Assembly (NCBI GenBank): GCA_017474845.1
Contig: JAFVGS010000015.1
Coordinates: forward strand, 1 to 64,000
Direction: 5' to 3'
Source of the DNA: Prevotella sp.
GTDB lineage: Bacteria; Bacteroidota; Bacteroidia; Bacteroidales; Bacteroidaceae
Length of the DNA: 64,000 bases
Shown: positions 50,091-59,422 of the stretch, piece after piece
Layout: the number at the start of each line of letters is the position of its first letter
Position numbering within the stretch: position 1 is the stretch's first letter
Translations under genes and position numbers: made by a program
Notes under the pieces: model-generated
Database searches by the model: none
Seen by the model: only the letters and a program-made list of their open reading frames with translations
Told to the model about the DNA's origin: nothing

Positions 50091-52796
50091 ATGGACGACG
50101 AGACAAAAGACGAAGAGATCCTCGAACAGCAGGAGTCGGAGAGCCAGCAGGAAGGTCACTCCGACTATAAACCCGTGAACCGCTTCGATGCCGCAGCCGT
50201 GCATCATCTGAGCGGCATGTACCAGAATTGGTTCCTCGACTATGCCAGTTACAGCATCCTCGATCGTGCTGTGCCCCATCTGGAGGACGGCCTGAAACCC
50301 GTTCAGCGCCGCATCCTTCACTCGATGAAACGGATGGACGACGGCAGATATAATAAGGTGGCGAACATCGTGGGCCACACAATGCAGTTCCATCCCCACG
50401 GCGACGCCTCCATCGGCGACGCCCTTGTGCAGTTGGGACAGAAGGAGCTGCTTATTGACACACAGGGAAACTGGGGTAACATCCTGACGGGTTCCTCAGC
50501 CGCTGCCCCACGATACATCGAGGCCAGACTGTCGAAATTCGCCCTCGACACCGTCTTCAACCCAAAGACGACGGAGTGGAAGATGTCGTACGACGGGCGC
50601 AACAAGGAGCCCATCACCCTACCCGTGAAGTATCCGCTGCTGCTGGCTCAGGGTGCAGAAGGCATCGCCGTCGGACTCTCCACGAAGATCCTGCCCCATA
50701 ACTTCTGCGAAATCTGCGACGCAGCCATCAGCTATCTGCACGACCAGCCCTTCCGCCTGTATCCAGACTTCCCCACCTCCGGCAGCATCGATGTATCGAA
50801 ATATAATGACGGCCAGCGTGGCGGTTCTGTTAAGGTTCGCGCCAAGATAGAGAAGATCGACCAGAAGACACTCGTCATCCGTGAGATTCCTTACTCTAAG
50901 ACGTCTGAGACTTTGCAAGACTCAATCGTCAAGGCCGTAGAGAAAGGCAAGATCAAGGCCCGTAAAGTGGAGGATCTGACGGCGGCCAACGTCGAGATAC
51001 AGGTGCATCTCGCCCCAGGCGTATCGTCTGACAAGACCATCGACGCCCTCTATGCCTTTACAGACTGCGAAATCAGTATCTCGCCCAACTGCTGCGTAAT
51101 CGAGGACAATAAGCCTAAGTTCTTGACTGTCAGCGATGTGCTGCGCCACAGCGTGGACCGTACGAAGGATCTCATCCGTCAGGAACTCGAGATCCGCAAG
51201 GATGAGCTCTTGGAGCAGTTGCACTTCCAGTCGTTGGAGAAGATCTTTATCGAAGAGCGCATCTATAAAGACAAGAAATTCGAGGAAGCCCCCAATGTGG
51301 ATAAGGTCTGCGAGCATATCGACGAGCGCCTGACGCCATACTACCCCACATTCATCCGCGAGGTGACCAAGGATGACATCCTCAAACTGCTGGAAATCAA
51401 GATGCAGCGCATCCTGAAATTCAATAAGGACAAGGCCGAAGAACTGATGGCCCGCCTGAAGGCAGAGATTGAGGAGATAGACCGCGACCTGGCGAACCTT
51501 GTGGAAGTGACGTCCAACTGGTTCCAATTCCTCAAGGACAAATACGGCAAGGACCATCCGCGACTGACGGAGATCCGCAACTTCGACACCATCGAGGCCT
51601 CGAAGGTGGCCGAAGCAAACCAGAAACTCTACATCAACCGTACGGACGGCTTCATCGGCACAGGCCTGAAGAAGGACGAGTTTGTCTGCAACTGTTCCGA
51701 TCTCGACGACGTCATCATCTTCTACAAAGACGGCAAATATAAGGTTATCCGTGTGGCAGAGAAGGTCTTCGTGGGTAAGAATGTGCTCTATCTCGACGTG
51801 TTTAAGAAGAACGACGCCCGCACAACCTATAATGCTGTCTATCGCGACGGCAAGAAGGGCAACTGCTTCATCAAGCGTTTCAACGTGACGGCGATGACGC
51901 GCGATAAGGAGTACGACCTGACGCAGGGCACGCCTGGCTCGAAGGTGATGTACTTCAGCGCCAACCCCAATGGCGAGGCTGAGATTATCAAAGTGACGCT
52001 TGAACCCAATCCGAAACTCAGGAAGATCTTTGTCGACAAGGACTTCTCGGAGGTGATGATCAAGGGCCGCACGTCGAAAGGTAATTTGCTGACGAAATTC
52101 CCTGTGCATCGCATTGGCCTGAAGAGTCACGGGCATTCGACACTCGGCGGACGAAAGGTGTGGTATGATCCAGACGTGAACCGCCTGAACTACGACGAGC
52201 ACGGACGGCTGCTGGGTGAGTTTTTCGACGATGACCAGATACTCGTCGTACTGAAGAACGGCGAGTGCTATCTCACGAACTTCGATCTGAACAACCATTT
52301 CGAGGAGAATATCCTGCGTATCGAGAAATATGACTCGTCGAAAGTGTGGACGGCTGTCCTCTATGACGCTGATAATCAAGGTTATCCGTACTTGAAACGT
52401 TTCCTGATGGATGCTACGAAGAAGAAGCAGAACTGGCTCTCGGAAAATCCTGTCTCGCAGTTGATTCTGCTGTCAGATACCGTCTATCCGCTCATTAAGG
52501 TGACTTACGGAGGCAATGACGAGTTCAGGGGATCGGAAGAGATTGATGCAGAGCAGTTTATTGCCGTCAAGGGATACAAGGCCAAGGGTAAACGCCTGAC
52601 TACTTGGCAGATAGCCAGTGTCGAGGAGTTGGAACCTGTGCGGTTCCCTGAAGAGCCGGAAAACACGGAGGTGACTGTGGACATCGATACCGATGACATC
52701 GATGAAGACGCTTCTGACAACGGACAGACGCAGTCAGAGGAGCCCAGGAGGAACCAGCCTCAGGAAGAACTAAACCTCTTTGACGATGAAGAATAA
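50091..52796 (+). CDS. parC: DNA gyrase/topoisomerase IV subunit A (ParC-like)
   Basis: A 901-residue type IIA topoisomerase subunit that breaks and rejoins DNA. The start at 50091 (MDDETKDEEILEQQ) follows the promoter; the upstream part of the frame lies across the promoter. It has an acidic N-terminal tail, the winged-helix segment with HPHGDASIGDALV near 97-110, the catalytic Tyr in AAPRYIEARLS near 140, and a C-terminal half with weak blade-like repeats and a long acidic end (DIDTDDIDEDASDNGQ). No gyrase box QRRGG(R/K)G is visible, which favours ParC-like over GyrA. It overlaps the DUF3316 gene by 11 bp. Confidence 0.9.
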   Translation: MDDETKDEEILEQQESESQQEGHSDYKPVNRFDAAAVHHLSGMYQNWFLDYASYSILDRAVPHLEDGLKPVQRRILHSMKRMDDGRYNKVANIVGHTMQFHPHGDASIGDALVQLGQKELLIDTQGNWGNILTGSSAAAPRYIEARLSKFALDTVFNPKTTEWKMSYDGRNKEPITLPVKYPLLLAQGAEGIAVGLSTKILPHNFCEICDAAISYLHDQPFRLYPDFPTSGSIDVSKYNDGQRGGSVKVRAKIEKIDQKTLVIREIPYSKTSETLQDSIVKAVEKGKIKARKVEDLTAANVEIQVHLAPGVSSDKTIDALYAFTDCEISISPNCCVIEDNKPKFLTVSDVLRHSVDRTKDLIRQELEIRKDELLEQLHFQSLEKIFIEERIYKDKKFEEAPNVDKVCEHIDERLTPYYPTFIREVTKDDILKLLEIKMQRILKFNKDKAEELMARLKAEIEEIDRDLANLVEVTSNWFQFLKDKYGKDHPRLTEIRNFDTIEASKVAEANQKLYINRTDGFIGTGLKKDEFVCNCSDLDDVIIFYKDGKYKVIRVAEKVFVGKNVLYLDVFKKNDARTTYNAVYRDGKKGNCFIKRFNVTAMTRDKEYDLTQGTPGSKVMYFSANPNGEAEIIKVTLEPNPKLRKIFVDKDFSEVMIKGRTSKGNLLTKFPVHRIGLKSHGHSTLGGRKVWYDPDVNRLNYDEHGRLLGEFFDDDQILVVLKNGECYLTNFDLNNHFEENILRIEKYDSSKVWTAVLYDADNQGYPYLKRFLMDATKKKQNWLSENPVSQLILLSDTVYPLIKVTYGGNDEFRGSEEIDAEQFIAVKGYKAKGKRLTTWQIASVEELEPVRFPEEPENTEVTVDIDTDDIDEDASDNGQTQSEEPRRNQPQEELNLFDDEE

Positions 52797-53571
52797 ACTC
52801 CTGCTACTGTTCCTGTCTCTGGTTCCTTTGTGTGCCGTCGCCCAGGAGCCCACCTCCACCAACATCATCGGCGTGGGTTCATCCAGGATTCTCGACACCT
52901 ACATCAACCAGGAGAAGTATTCCGGCTTCGGCCTTACCTATTTGTATATTAGGGATCGCGCGAGGAAAGAGAAACGCTGGAACAGCGTCATCGAGCATGA
53001 GCTGGACATCTCGTCCACCAAGGACAGGAGTAAAGACAACCAGATGATGGAGGGCAACTACTATCTTTACTGGGGACGATACCGTCATTGGCAGTTCTTT
53101 GGCGATCGCCTTTTAGTACAGGCTGGCGGTCTCGCTAATGTCAATCTCGGCTTTCTCTACGACACGACCGCCTCGAACAACCCCGCCCAGGCCCGCCTCA
53201 GCCTGAATCTCATGCCTGCAGCCATCGCCACATATCGTTTCCCGCTCTTCGGAAAGCAGTTTGCCCTGCGCTATGAACTGAATGTGCCGCTCGTGGGCGT
53301 GATGTTCAGTCCTAACTACGGACAGTCGTACTACGAGATTTTCAATCGTGGGAACTATGACCACAACATCGTTCCCACCACCTTCGTTAGCGCGCCTACC
53401 TTCCGTCAGATGCTGTCACTCGACTGGCGTACCTCTGAGAAATGGTCGCTGCGCATCGGCTATTTGGGGAACTACCAGCAGGCAGAAGTCAACAACCTGA
53501 AGCAGCACGTCTATGTCCATCGCGTGATGATCGGCATCGTACGTCACTTCCCAAACAGCGTCCGCCCATGA
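52786..53571 (+). CDS. DUF3316-family outer-membrane protein
   Basis: A 261-residue exported protein. The ATG at 52786 is used because the frame's first codon is a TTG. It has a signal peptide (LLLFLSLVPLCAVAQ) and then many amphipathic strands (YYLYWGRYRHWQFF, ALRYELNVPLVGVMF, WSLRIGYLGNYQ), ending VMIGIVRHF. Resembles the DUF3316 family of Bacteroidetes barrels; the role is unknown. It overlaps the topoisomerase gene before it and the peptidase gene after it (4 bp), so the three genes form a tight operon. Confidence 0.82.
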   Translation: MKNKLLLLFLSLVPLCAVAQEPTSTNIIGVGSSRILDTYINQEKYSGFGLTYLYIRDRARKEKRWNSVIEHELDISSTKDRSKDNQMMEGNYYLYWGRYRHWQFFGDRLLVQAGGLANVNLGFLYDTTASNNPAQARLSLNLMPAAIATYRFPLFGKQFALRYELNVPLVGVMFSPNYGQSYYEIFNRGNYDHNIVPTTFVSAPTFRQMLSLDWRTSEKWSLRIGYLGNYQQAEVNNLKQHVYVHRVMIGIVRHFPNSVRP

Positions 53572-54578
53572 GAAAGCTTACCGTTATCTGGTTCCTCATA
53601 CCTTTGTTCACACTCACGGCCTGCGTCGACGAGGAGGAATTCCCTGATACTGCCCAGGGTAACTTCGAGGCCCTGTGGAAGATTATCGACGAGCACTATT
53701 GCTTCTTCGACTATAAGCAGCACGAATACGGCCTCGACTGGAACGCTATATATAATATATATAAGGAACGCGCGGGAGAAGAGACCAATAAATACCAGCT
53801 GTTCGAAGTGCTCACAGATATGCTGAGTGAACTGCGCGACGGTCATGTAAACCTCTACTCCGCCTTCGACAATGGCCGTTATTGGAGTTGGCACGAGGAT
53901 TATCCGTCGAATTTCAGCGACACGCTGCAACGCAGATACCTCGATACGGACTATCGCATAGCATCCGGCATGCGCTATCAGATTCTCGACGACAACATCG
54001 GCTATACATACTATGGCAGTTTCTCAAACCCAATCAGCGACAGCGGACTGAATGAAATCCTGAGCTATTTCGCCTTCTGTAACGGTCTCATCATCGACAT
54101 CCGCGGCAATGGGGGAGGCGACCTCATCAATGCGGAGAAACTTGCTGCACGTTTCTGTAACGAGAAAACGTTGGTGGGATATTTACAGCACAAGACGGGC
54201 AAGGGGCACAACGAATTCTCGGAGATGGAAGCTCAGTATGTTGAGCCGTCTTCGAATTTCAGGTGGCAGAAGAATGTGGTCGTACTGACAAACCGCGGGG
54301 TGTTTAGTGCTGCTAACGACTTCGTCAAGTATATGAAGTGCTTCCCACGTGTAAAAATCGTGGGTGACCAGACTGGCGGAGGCTCAGGTCTGCCATACAC
54401 CAACACACTGCCCAACGGCTGGACGGTACGTTTTTCGGCATGCCCTTCTTATGACAAGGATCGTCAGCAGGTGGAATTCGGCATCTTACCTGACTATGTC
54501 GTCTCCCAAACCGACGATGATTTCCGTCAAGGAAAAGATACGCTGATAGAATTTGCACGAAAACTTTTGGCGGAATGA
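53568..54578 (+). CDS. S41-family peptidase (lipoprotein)
   Basis: A 336-residue exported protease of the tricorn/C-terminal-processing type. The start at 53568 overlaps the previous stop (ATGA). It is a lipoprotein (Cys19 in TLTACVDE). The S41 domain begins near residue 135 (NIGYTYYGSF), with GLIIDIRGNGGGD near 165-177 and the catalytic Ser in NRGVFSAANDFVKYMK near 245-260, followed by VGDQTGGGSG. There is no PDZ domain visible. It would process or degrade envelope proteins. Confidence 0.88.
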   Translation: MRKLTVIWFLIPLFTLTACVDEEEFPDTAQGNFEALWKIIDEHYCFFDYKQHEYGLDWNAIYNIYKERAGEETNKYQLFEVLTDMLSELRDGHVNLYSAFDNGRYWSWHEDYPSNFSDTLQRRYLDTDYRIASGMRYQILDDNIGYTYYGSFSNPISDSGLNEILSYFAFCNGLIIDIRGNGGGDLINAEKLAARFCNEKTLVGYLQHKTGKGHNEFSEMEAQYVEPSSNFRWQKNVVVLTNRGVFSAANDFVKYMKCFPRVKIVGDQTGGGSGLPYTNTLPNGWTVRFSACPSYDKDRQQVEFGILPDYVVSQTDDDFRQGKDTLIEFARKLLAE

Positions 54579-54597
54579 GATTTTTTTCGTATCTTTG
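54567..54597 (+). promoter_or_regulatory. Promoter of tRNA-Leu
   Basis: TTGG and TATCTTTG (54590-54597) are 19 bp apart. It lies about 45 bp before the tRNA gene and overlaps the 3' end of the peptidase gene. Confidence 0.65.
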
Positions 54598-54640
54598 CAC
54601 CCGTTATATGCCTGATGGCTTTATGACAGAGCGTTCTTTC

Positions 54641-54722
54641 GCGCCTGTGGCGGAATTGGTAGACGCGCCAGACTTAGGATCTGGTGTTTCACGACGTGCA
54701 GGTTCGAGTCCTGTCAGGCGCA
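54641..54722 (+). tRNA. tRNA-Leu (anticodon UAG)
   Basis: The acceptor arms gcgcctg and caggcgc pair exactly. The anticodon stem ccaga / tctgg holds the loop cttagga with anticodon TAG, reading CUA codons. The T arm has ggttcgagtcc. The extra arm is short to medium for tRNA-Leu. No CCA is encoded. Confidence 0.93.
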
Positions 54723-54821
54723 CAATGCAAAATAATAGGCAAAATGGTTGTCAGATATACCATAAATATGCTATTTTGGTAGAAAATTGCAGTTTTTTAT
54801 AAAAAAAATTAAAATTTTCTT

Positions 54822-54850
54822 GCATAATTAAAAAGAATTACCTAACTTTG
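54822..54850 (+). promoter_or_regulatory. Promoter of the coiled-coil lipoprotein gene
   Basis: TTG and TAACTTTG (54843-54850) are about 20 bp apart, 70 bp ahead of the start codon. The region is AT-rich. Confidence 0.6.
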
Positions 54851-54919
54851 TCACCGATTTATGTGGAATATATGCGTGAGTAATAATAATAAAATGTTTA
54901 ATTATAATTTTAAGTTCAA

Positions 54920-56935
54920 ATGAAAAAGAAATTTATCAATGGTTTTTTGATGGTAGCAATGATTTTTGCCACCACATCATCATTTGTTTCTTGCAAGGAC
55001 AACATTGACGATGAGATTTCTCCCATCTATGCCAACCTGGGCAAGAAGAGCGCTGATCTTCAGGAAAAGATTGACAGCCTGAAGAAACAGATTGACGAGA
55101 TCGAGCCGACGATTACCTACATTGAGAATCACTACGACACGGCGATCACCAACATCTACCAGTACATTGATACGACGATTATCAATAAGTATGATGTTAA
55201 GATTGACAGTATCTATGAGATTCTGGAGGTTGTCAACCAGCAGATTATCAACCAGACGCTGGCTTTGGACTCTATCAACAATGTCCTGAACAACATTGAT
55301 GTTCGCATCAACAATGTGGGTGACTCTGTAAACATCCTTTGGACAAGAGTTGATAGCGTCGTAAGCGTTTTGAACGCTCTGGTGGGTGGTACACTCGTTA
55401 CAAGTGTAACCATTGACGCTACACGTAATGACGTGCTTGGTATCATTAACACCCCGATCCTGAAGTGCAACGGTCTGGCTGCTTACTATGGCACTAACGA
55501 CTCTGGTATTGAGGAATTCCCGTATGCTGGATACGACTTCAACGTCGGTGGTAATCATTTCGCTGAGTACCTTGAGGATTATGAGCTGCCCGATGCAGGG
55601 TTCACGACCTTCGACGAGAGCGACTACATCACCGAAACCTACGGAAACGCTGGTCAGCTCTATTTCACTGTGAACTCTACCGATTATGAGAACTTCGACA
55701 TCAGCAAGTTCGCCAAGATCCAGATTGAGAACAGCGCTGGTGAGGTTGCTCCTATCGAACTGAATATCAGAAAGCATTCCGCACGTATCAATTGGGACTT
55801 CGGTCGCGCATTCTTCGTGGAGACAGGTGTTGATCCCCAGAATGGTGGTTACCTTGCTGACGCTACTATTACTGAGGAGAACCTCGATCCCAGCAAGTTC
55901 CAGATTGAGAAGTTCATCGACTTCCAGAAGCTGAAGAGTGAGATTAAGAGGGTCATTACCGACATCCGTACCAATGAGGGCGAGAGTTCTAACCAAAATG
56001 CATACACTGTAGATAAGTCTAAATTCAAGAACATCGTTAGAGAGCTCGCAAGTCTTGCATTTGGCATTCTCCATAACAGCTTGGATGAAAATGACCTCAG
56101 CAGCAATATCTCTTATTCTCCTCAGAGACTTGCCTTCTTCGTTGAGAAAGACGGTAAGATGAAGAGAGTGGCTCAGACAGAATTGGCACTGTTCACCACT
56201 GCTGTGAAGCCTCTGTCATACAATACTTTCTGGGAGTATGAGAAGAACAAGGATGGTAACTGGGTTATTGAGAATGCTCTCGAGCGTGTTATCTCTAGAG
56301 TTGCAAGGGAGATCAACGAAAGATTTGGTGACGTTGGTATTAAGGCTAAGATCGTAAGCGTTAACGATGATGATGAAAGCGTTACAATCCAGCTTAATGG
56401 TAAAAAAGAGACTATCATTGTTAGCAATGCTAAATACATGCAGGATTTGAGAGATGCGATAAGAGTCAACGGCGGTTTGGATGCTGTTAACGACAAGCTT
56501 GCAAAACTCTTGAAGACCTACACATTGGGTAGTGTAACGACTAAGGTTGCTGAGCGCATCAATGATTATCTGACCAAGGCTTCCGACTATCTCACCAATT
56601 TGATCAACAAGCACCTCTTCACACGTGCCGTTGCTCCTATCATCATCTTCGAGACCTCTACCGGTGTTGATCGTCTGTGCGAGGGTATGATGATTAACAG
56701 AGGTATCATGCATGCTTACCTGACGTCAGGTACCATGGAACTCCTTGTACCTGCATACAGAAAGTATGTCGCTTTGGAGAAGGACGGTATGCTCTTGGAG
56801 TCTGCAGTGCTGCCTGGTAACACCCTGACACACAACTTCGACTTGAGCGAGAAGGGTGACTACAAGATTATTATCAGCTGCGTTGACTACTTTGGTTACG
56901 TAGTTACCAAAAAGTACGATGTATACGTGAAGTAA
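54920..56935 (+). CDS. Coiled-coil surface lipoprotein, 671 aa
   Basis: An unrecognised exported lipoprotein (Cys25 in SFVSCKDN). Residues about 40-155 are a long coiled coil with regular Ile, Leu and Asp (LQEKIDSLKKQIDEIEP, then repeats of NIDVRINNVGDSVN type). The rest is mixed strand and helix, with an Ig-like end (HNFDLSEKGDYKIIISCVDYFGY). The Asp/Asn-rich, low-GC style differs from its neighbours. An ompA-type gene follows 36 bp downstream, so the lipoprotein and porin-like protein may work together at the outer membrane. It could be an adhesin or a stalk protein; function is unknown. Confidence 0.75.
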   Translation: MKKKFINGFLMVAMIFATTSSFVSCKDNIDDEISPIYANLGKKSADLQEKIDSLKKQIDEIEPTITYIENHYDTAITNIYQYIDTTIINKYDVKIDSIYEILEVVNQQIINQTLALDSINNVLNNIDVRINNVGDSVNILWTRVDSVVSVLNALVGGTLVTSVTIDATRNDVLGIINTPILKCNGLAAYYGTNDSGIEEFPYAGYDFNVGGNHFAEYLEDYELPDAGFTTFDESDYITETYGNAGQLYFTVNSTDYENFDISKFAKIQIENSAGEVAPIELNIRKHSARINWDFGRAFFVETGVDPQNGGYLADATITEENLDPSKFQIEKFIDFQKLKSEIKRVITDIRTNEGESSNQNAYTVDKSKFKNIVRELASLAFGILHNSLDENDLSSNISYSPQRLAFFVEKDGKMKRVAQTELALFTTAVKPLSYNTFWEYEKNKDGNWVIENALERVISRVAREINERFGDVGIKAKIVSVNDDDESVTIQLNGKKETIIVSNAKYMQDLRDAIRVNGGLDAVNDKLAKLLKTYTLGSVTTKVAERINDYLTKASDYLTNLINKHLFTRAVAPIIIFETSTGVDRLCEGMMINRGIMHAYLTSGTMELLVPAYRKYVALEKDGMLLESAVLPGNTLTHNFDLSEKGDYKIIISCVDYFGYVVTKKYDVYVK

Positions 56936-56971
56936 TTAACATTCGAGAACTAAATAAAATAAAAAACAGAT

Positions 56972-58129
56972 ATGAAAATGAAGAAAGCAATATTGTCTTG
57001 CCTGATGCTGATGGGAGTACTCTCTGTATCTGCTCAGGAGCAGAAGGGCACGACAGAATATGTCTTCGAGCCGCACTGGTACCTCCAGCTTCAGGGAGGT
57101 GCTCAGTACACCACGGGTGAGGCCAAGTTCGGTGATATGATTTCACCCACCATCCAGGGTGCTGTTGGCTATCAGTTCTCAAAGACCGTTGGTGCTCGTC
57201 TGGGTATCAATGCATGGCAGAGCAAAACAGGTTGGGATGAAGAGACTGTAAATAAGGTAAAAGCTGATGGCTATAGCCTAAATAACACTTTTAGCTTTAC
57301 ATACATCGCTCCCGCACTTGATTTGACCTTCGATCTCTCGAATATCATTGCAGGTTACAATCCCAATCGTAAAGTCAGTTTTGGAGCTTTCATCGGTATT
57401 GGATTGAACTACAGAATGCAGAGTGATGATGCAAAGAGCCAGTTATTGACCATGGTGAAGTACACCACAAATAATGGTGCTGAGAATTGGGGATGGACTC
57501 CGATGTATGACGATGATGCTTGTTTGTTCTTCAAGGGCCAGGCTGGTCTGACCATGGACATTCACATCAATGATGCTTGGAGCATTGGTCTGGAGGGTAA
57601 CTTCAACATGCTGAGTGACCGTTACAACTTCAAGAAGGTTGGTAACCCCGACTCATACTTCAACCTGCTCGCTGGTATCAAGTACAACTTCGGTCCCACC
57701 TATTCTACACGCTTCATTCCTGCTCCAGAGCCCGAGATTCGCTACGTAGACAAGATTGTGGAGAAGATTGTTGAGGTTCCTGCTCCTGCTGCAGCAACTG
57801 CTGCCGAACCACTCCGTCGTGATATCTTCTTCGAGATCAACAAGACTATCATCCGTGATTCTGAGAAGCAGAAGGTACAGGATATCGCTGACTACATGAA
57901 TGTTCACCCGACATCTAAGGTGATGATTACTGGTTATGCTGATGCTGGTACAGGTAACGACCGCATTAACGATCGTCTGGCAAAGGGCCGTGCACAGGTT
58001 GTGGTGAAGGCTCTGATGGAGCAGTACGGTATCGCTGAAAGCCGCATCAGTTGGGACAGCAAGGGTTCACGCGTACAACCGTTCGAAGAGAATGACAAGA
58101 ACCGTGTTTCAATCTGTATCGCTGAGTAA
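56972..58129 (+). CDS. OmpA-family outer-membrane protein
   Basis: A 385-residue protein. It has a signal peptide (CLMLMGVLSVSAQ), an N-terminal beta-barrel to about residue 240, a short Pro/Ala linker (IVEVPAPAAATAAEP) and a C-terminal OmpA peptidoglycan-binding domain (FFEINKTIIRDSEKQKVQ near 278; GYADAGTGNDRINDRLAKGRA near 318-338, quoted here as GYADAGTGN and RINDRLAKGRA). The peptidoglycan-binding Asp and Arg are present. It anchors the outer membrane to the wall. It follows the coiled-coil lipoprotein and ends in a strong terminator. Confidence 0.93.
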   Translation: MKMKKAILSCLMLMGVLSVSAQEQKGTTEYVFEPHWYLQLQGGAQYTTGEAKFGDMISPTIQGAVGYQFSKTVGARLGINAWQSKTGWDEETVNKVKADGYSLNNTFSFTYIAPALDLTFDLSNIIAGYNPNRKVSFGAFIGIGLNYRMQSDDAKSQLLTMVKYTTNNGAENWGWTPMYDDDACLFFKGQAGLTMDIHINDAWSIGLEGNFNMLSDRYNFKKVGNPDSYFNLLAGIKYNFGPTYSTRFIPAPEPEIRYVDKIVEKIVEVPAPAAATAAEPLRRDIFFEINKTIIRDSEKQKVQDIADYMNVHPTSKVMITGYADAGTGNDRINDRLAKGRAQVVVKALMEQYGIAESRISWDSKGSRVQPFEENDKNRVSICIAE

Positions 58130-58152
58130 GTCAAGTATCAGATAAGTTTTAA

Positions 58153-58184
58153 AGCCCGGTCCCAAAATGGGGTTGGGCTTTTTT
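58153..58184 (+). terminator. Terminator after the OmpA-family gene
   Basis: An 11-bp stem agcccggtccc / ggggttgggct (two G-U pairs) with a short loop is followed by six T. Confidence 0.82.
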
Positions 58185-58205
58185 GCTAAAATGAAATTTA
58201 AGAAA

Positions 58206-59318
58206 ATGAAAAAGATTGTTAGTACAATAACATTATTATTTTGTGGCATGATGATTGCTAATGCACAAATTGCAGACGGCTTTTATCATATCAAGAATGC
58301 TGGTACTGGAAGGTATCTGAGTATTAATGATACGGATCCTGGCAACTACCCGGTTTCTGAATCAGGAAGTGTTAACTTAAATGGTATTTGTACCTATATA
58401 AATTATGATACTGTTGCTGTTAGTCCCTCATGCGTTATTTACGTTAATAGTTTAGGCAATGGCAAATACGATTTTGCTGGGCAAGGATCAAGTTTTTACA
58501 ACATGACCAGCGGAAAATTGCCCATTAATATTACTTCGGCAGGCAATGGGTCAAATAAAATCTGGGGAACCTATAAAGGTATTACAAAATATCTGACAGA
58601 CATGTCTCCAAGCAATAAGGATGCTCATTTAATAAATACGGAGACTGGTATGGATACTTGGGCATTTAAGCCTATAAACACATCTGACCAGTATATAGGC
58701 ATCCGTCCTGATGTCAAGACTGCTGATGGAAGTTATTACGGAACCATCTTTGCAGGATTCAATTTCAGGTTTGTTTCTCCAGGTATGAAAGCTTACTACG
58801 TCAATAGTGCTGGAGGTGCTGGATTTACGATGAAGGAAATAGAAACAGATGTCATTCCTGCATGTATTCCTGTCATTATTAAATGTAGCTCTGCCAACCC
58901 TCAGGATAATAAGATTGAACCGGTCATTGGAGGTTATGACTTTGATCATTTCAACTATTTAAGAGGAGTTTATTGTTCTATTTATGTCGCAGGGCATCAT
59001 AATGTAACACGTTTTGATGACATTACCATGCGTATACTCGGTTTGAACAACAAAGGGGAATTAGCTTTTATTGCATATCCCAGTGATGATCGTTTGTACA
59101 AGTCGAAGTATCTGATGGCAAACAAAGCATATCTGTATGTAAACTCCAGTGATGCAGATGTGATGACACTTAATGGCTCCACCGCTATCAACTCCATCAA
59201 GGCTGAAGCTGACACCAAGACAGGCATATATACGCTGACAGGTGTTCGTCTGCCAGATGGTGTTACCCCACGTGCCGGCATATACGTAAAGAACGGCAAA
59301 AAGGTAATCATCAAATAA
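58206..59318 (+). CDS. Exported protein with C-terminal type IX sorting-like tail
   Basis: A 370-residue protein. The start at 58206 (MKKIVSTITLLFCGMM) gives a normal signal peptide; earlier ATGs of the frame lie next to the terminator. The body has aromatic beta sequence (GFYHIKNAGTGRYLSIND), with the look of a carbohydrate-binding or lectin-like fold, but no clear family. The last 45 residues (DTKTGIYTLTGVRLPDG...GIYVKNGKKVIIK) match the C-terminal tail carried by type IX-secreted Prevotella proteins. It should reach the cell surface or medium. A terminator follows. Confidence 0.75.
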   Translation: MKKIVSTITLLFCGMMIANAQIADGFYHIKNAGTGRYLSINDTDPGNYPVSESGSVNLNGICTYINYDTVAVSPSCVIYVNSLGNGKYDFAGQGSSFYNMTSGKLPINITSAGNGSNKIWGTYKGITKYLTDMSPSNKDAHLINTETGMDTWAFKPINTSDQYIGIRPDVKTADGSYYGTIFAGFNFRFVSPGMKAYYVNSAGGAGFTMKEIETDVIPACIPVIIKCSSANPQDNKIEPVIGGYDFDHFNYLRGVYCSIYVAGHHNVTRFDDITMRILGLNNKGELAFIAYPSDDRLYKSKYLMANKAYLYVNSSDADVMTLNGSTAINSIKAEADTKTGIYTLTGVRLPDGVTPRAGIYVKNGKKVIIK

Positions 59319-59350
59319 GCTTATCATATCCACCCAAGATCAGTAATAAA

Positions 59351-59396
59351 TCAACCCGCTTGAATCGTTATACGACAACAAGCGGGTTGATTTTTA
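59351..59396 (+). terminator. Terminator after the sorting-tail protein gene
   Basis: tcaacccgcttg and caagcgggttga form a perfect 12-bp stem followed by tttttata. It also separates this gene from the convergent one. Confidence 0.85.
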
Positions 59397-59422
59397 TATC
59401 GTTCGGCAATTACACGTCTTTC

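Noticed and set aside
54723..54919. A second tRNA or an attachment site beside tRNA-Leu
   Set aside because: There is no further cloverleaf, no duplicated tRNA 3' end and no integrase nearby.
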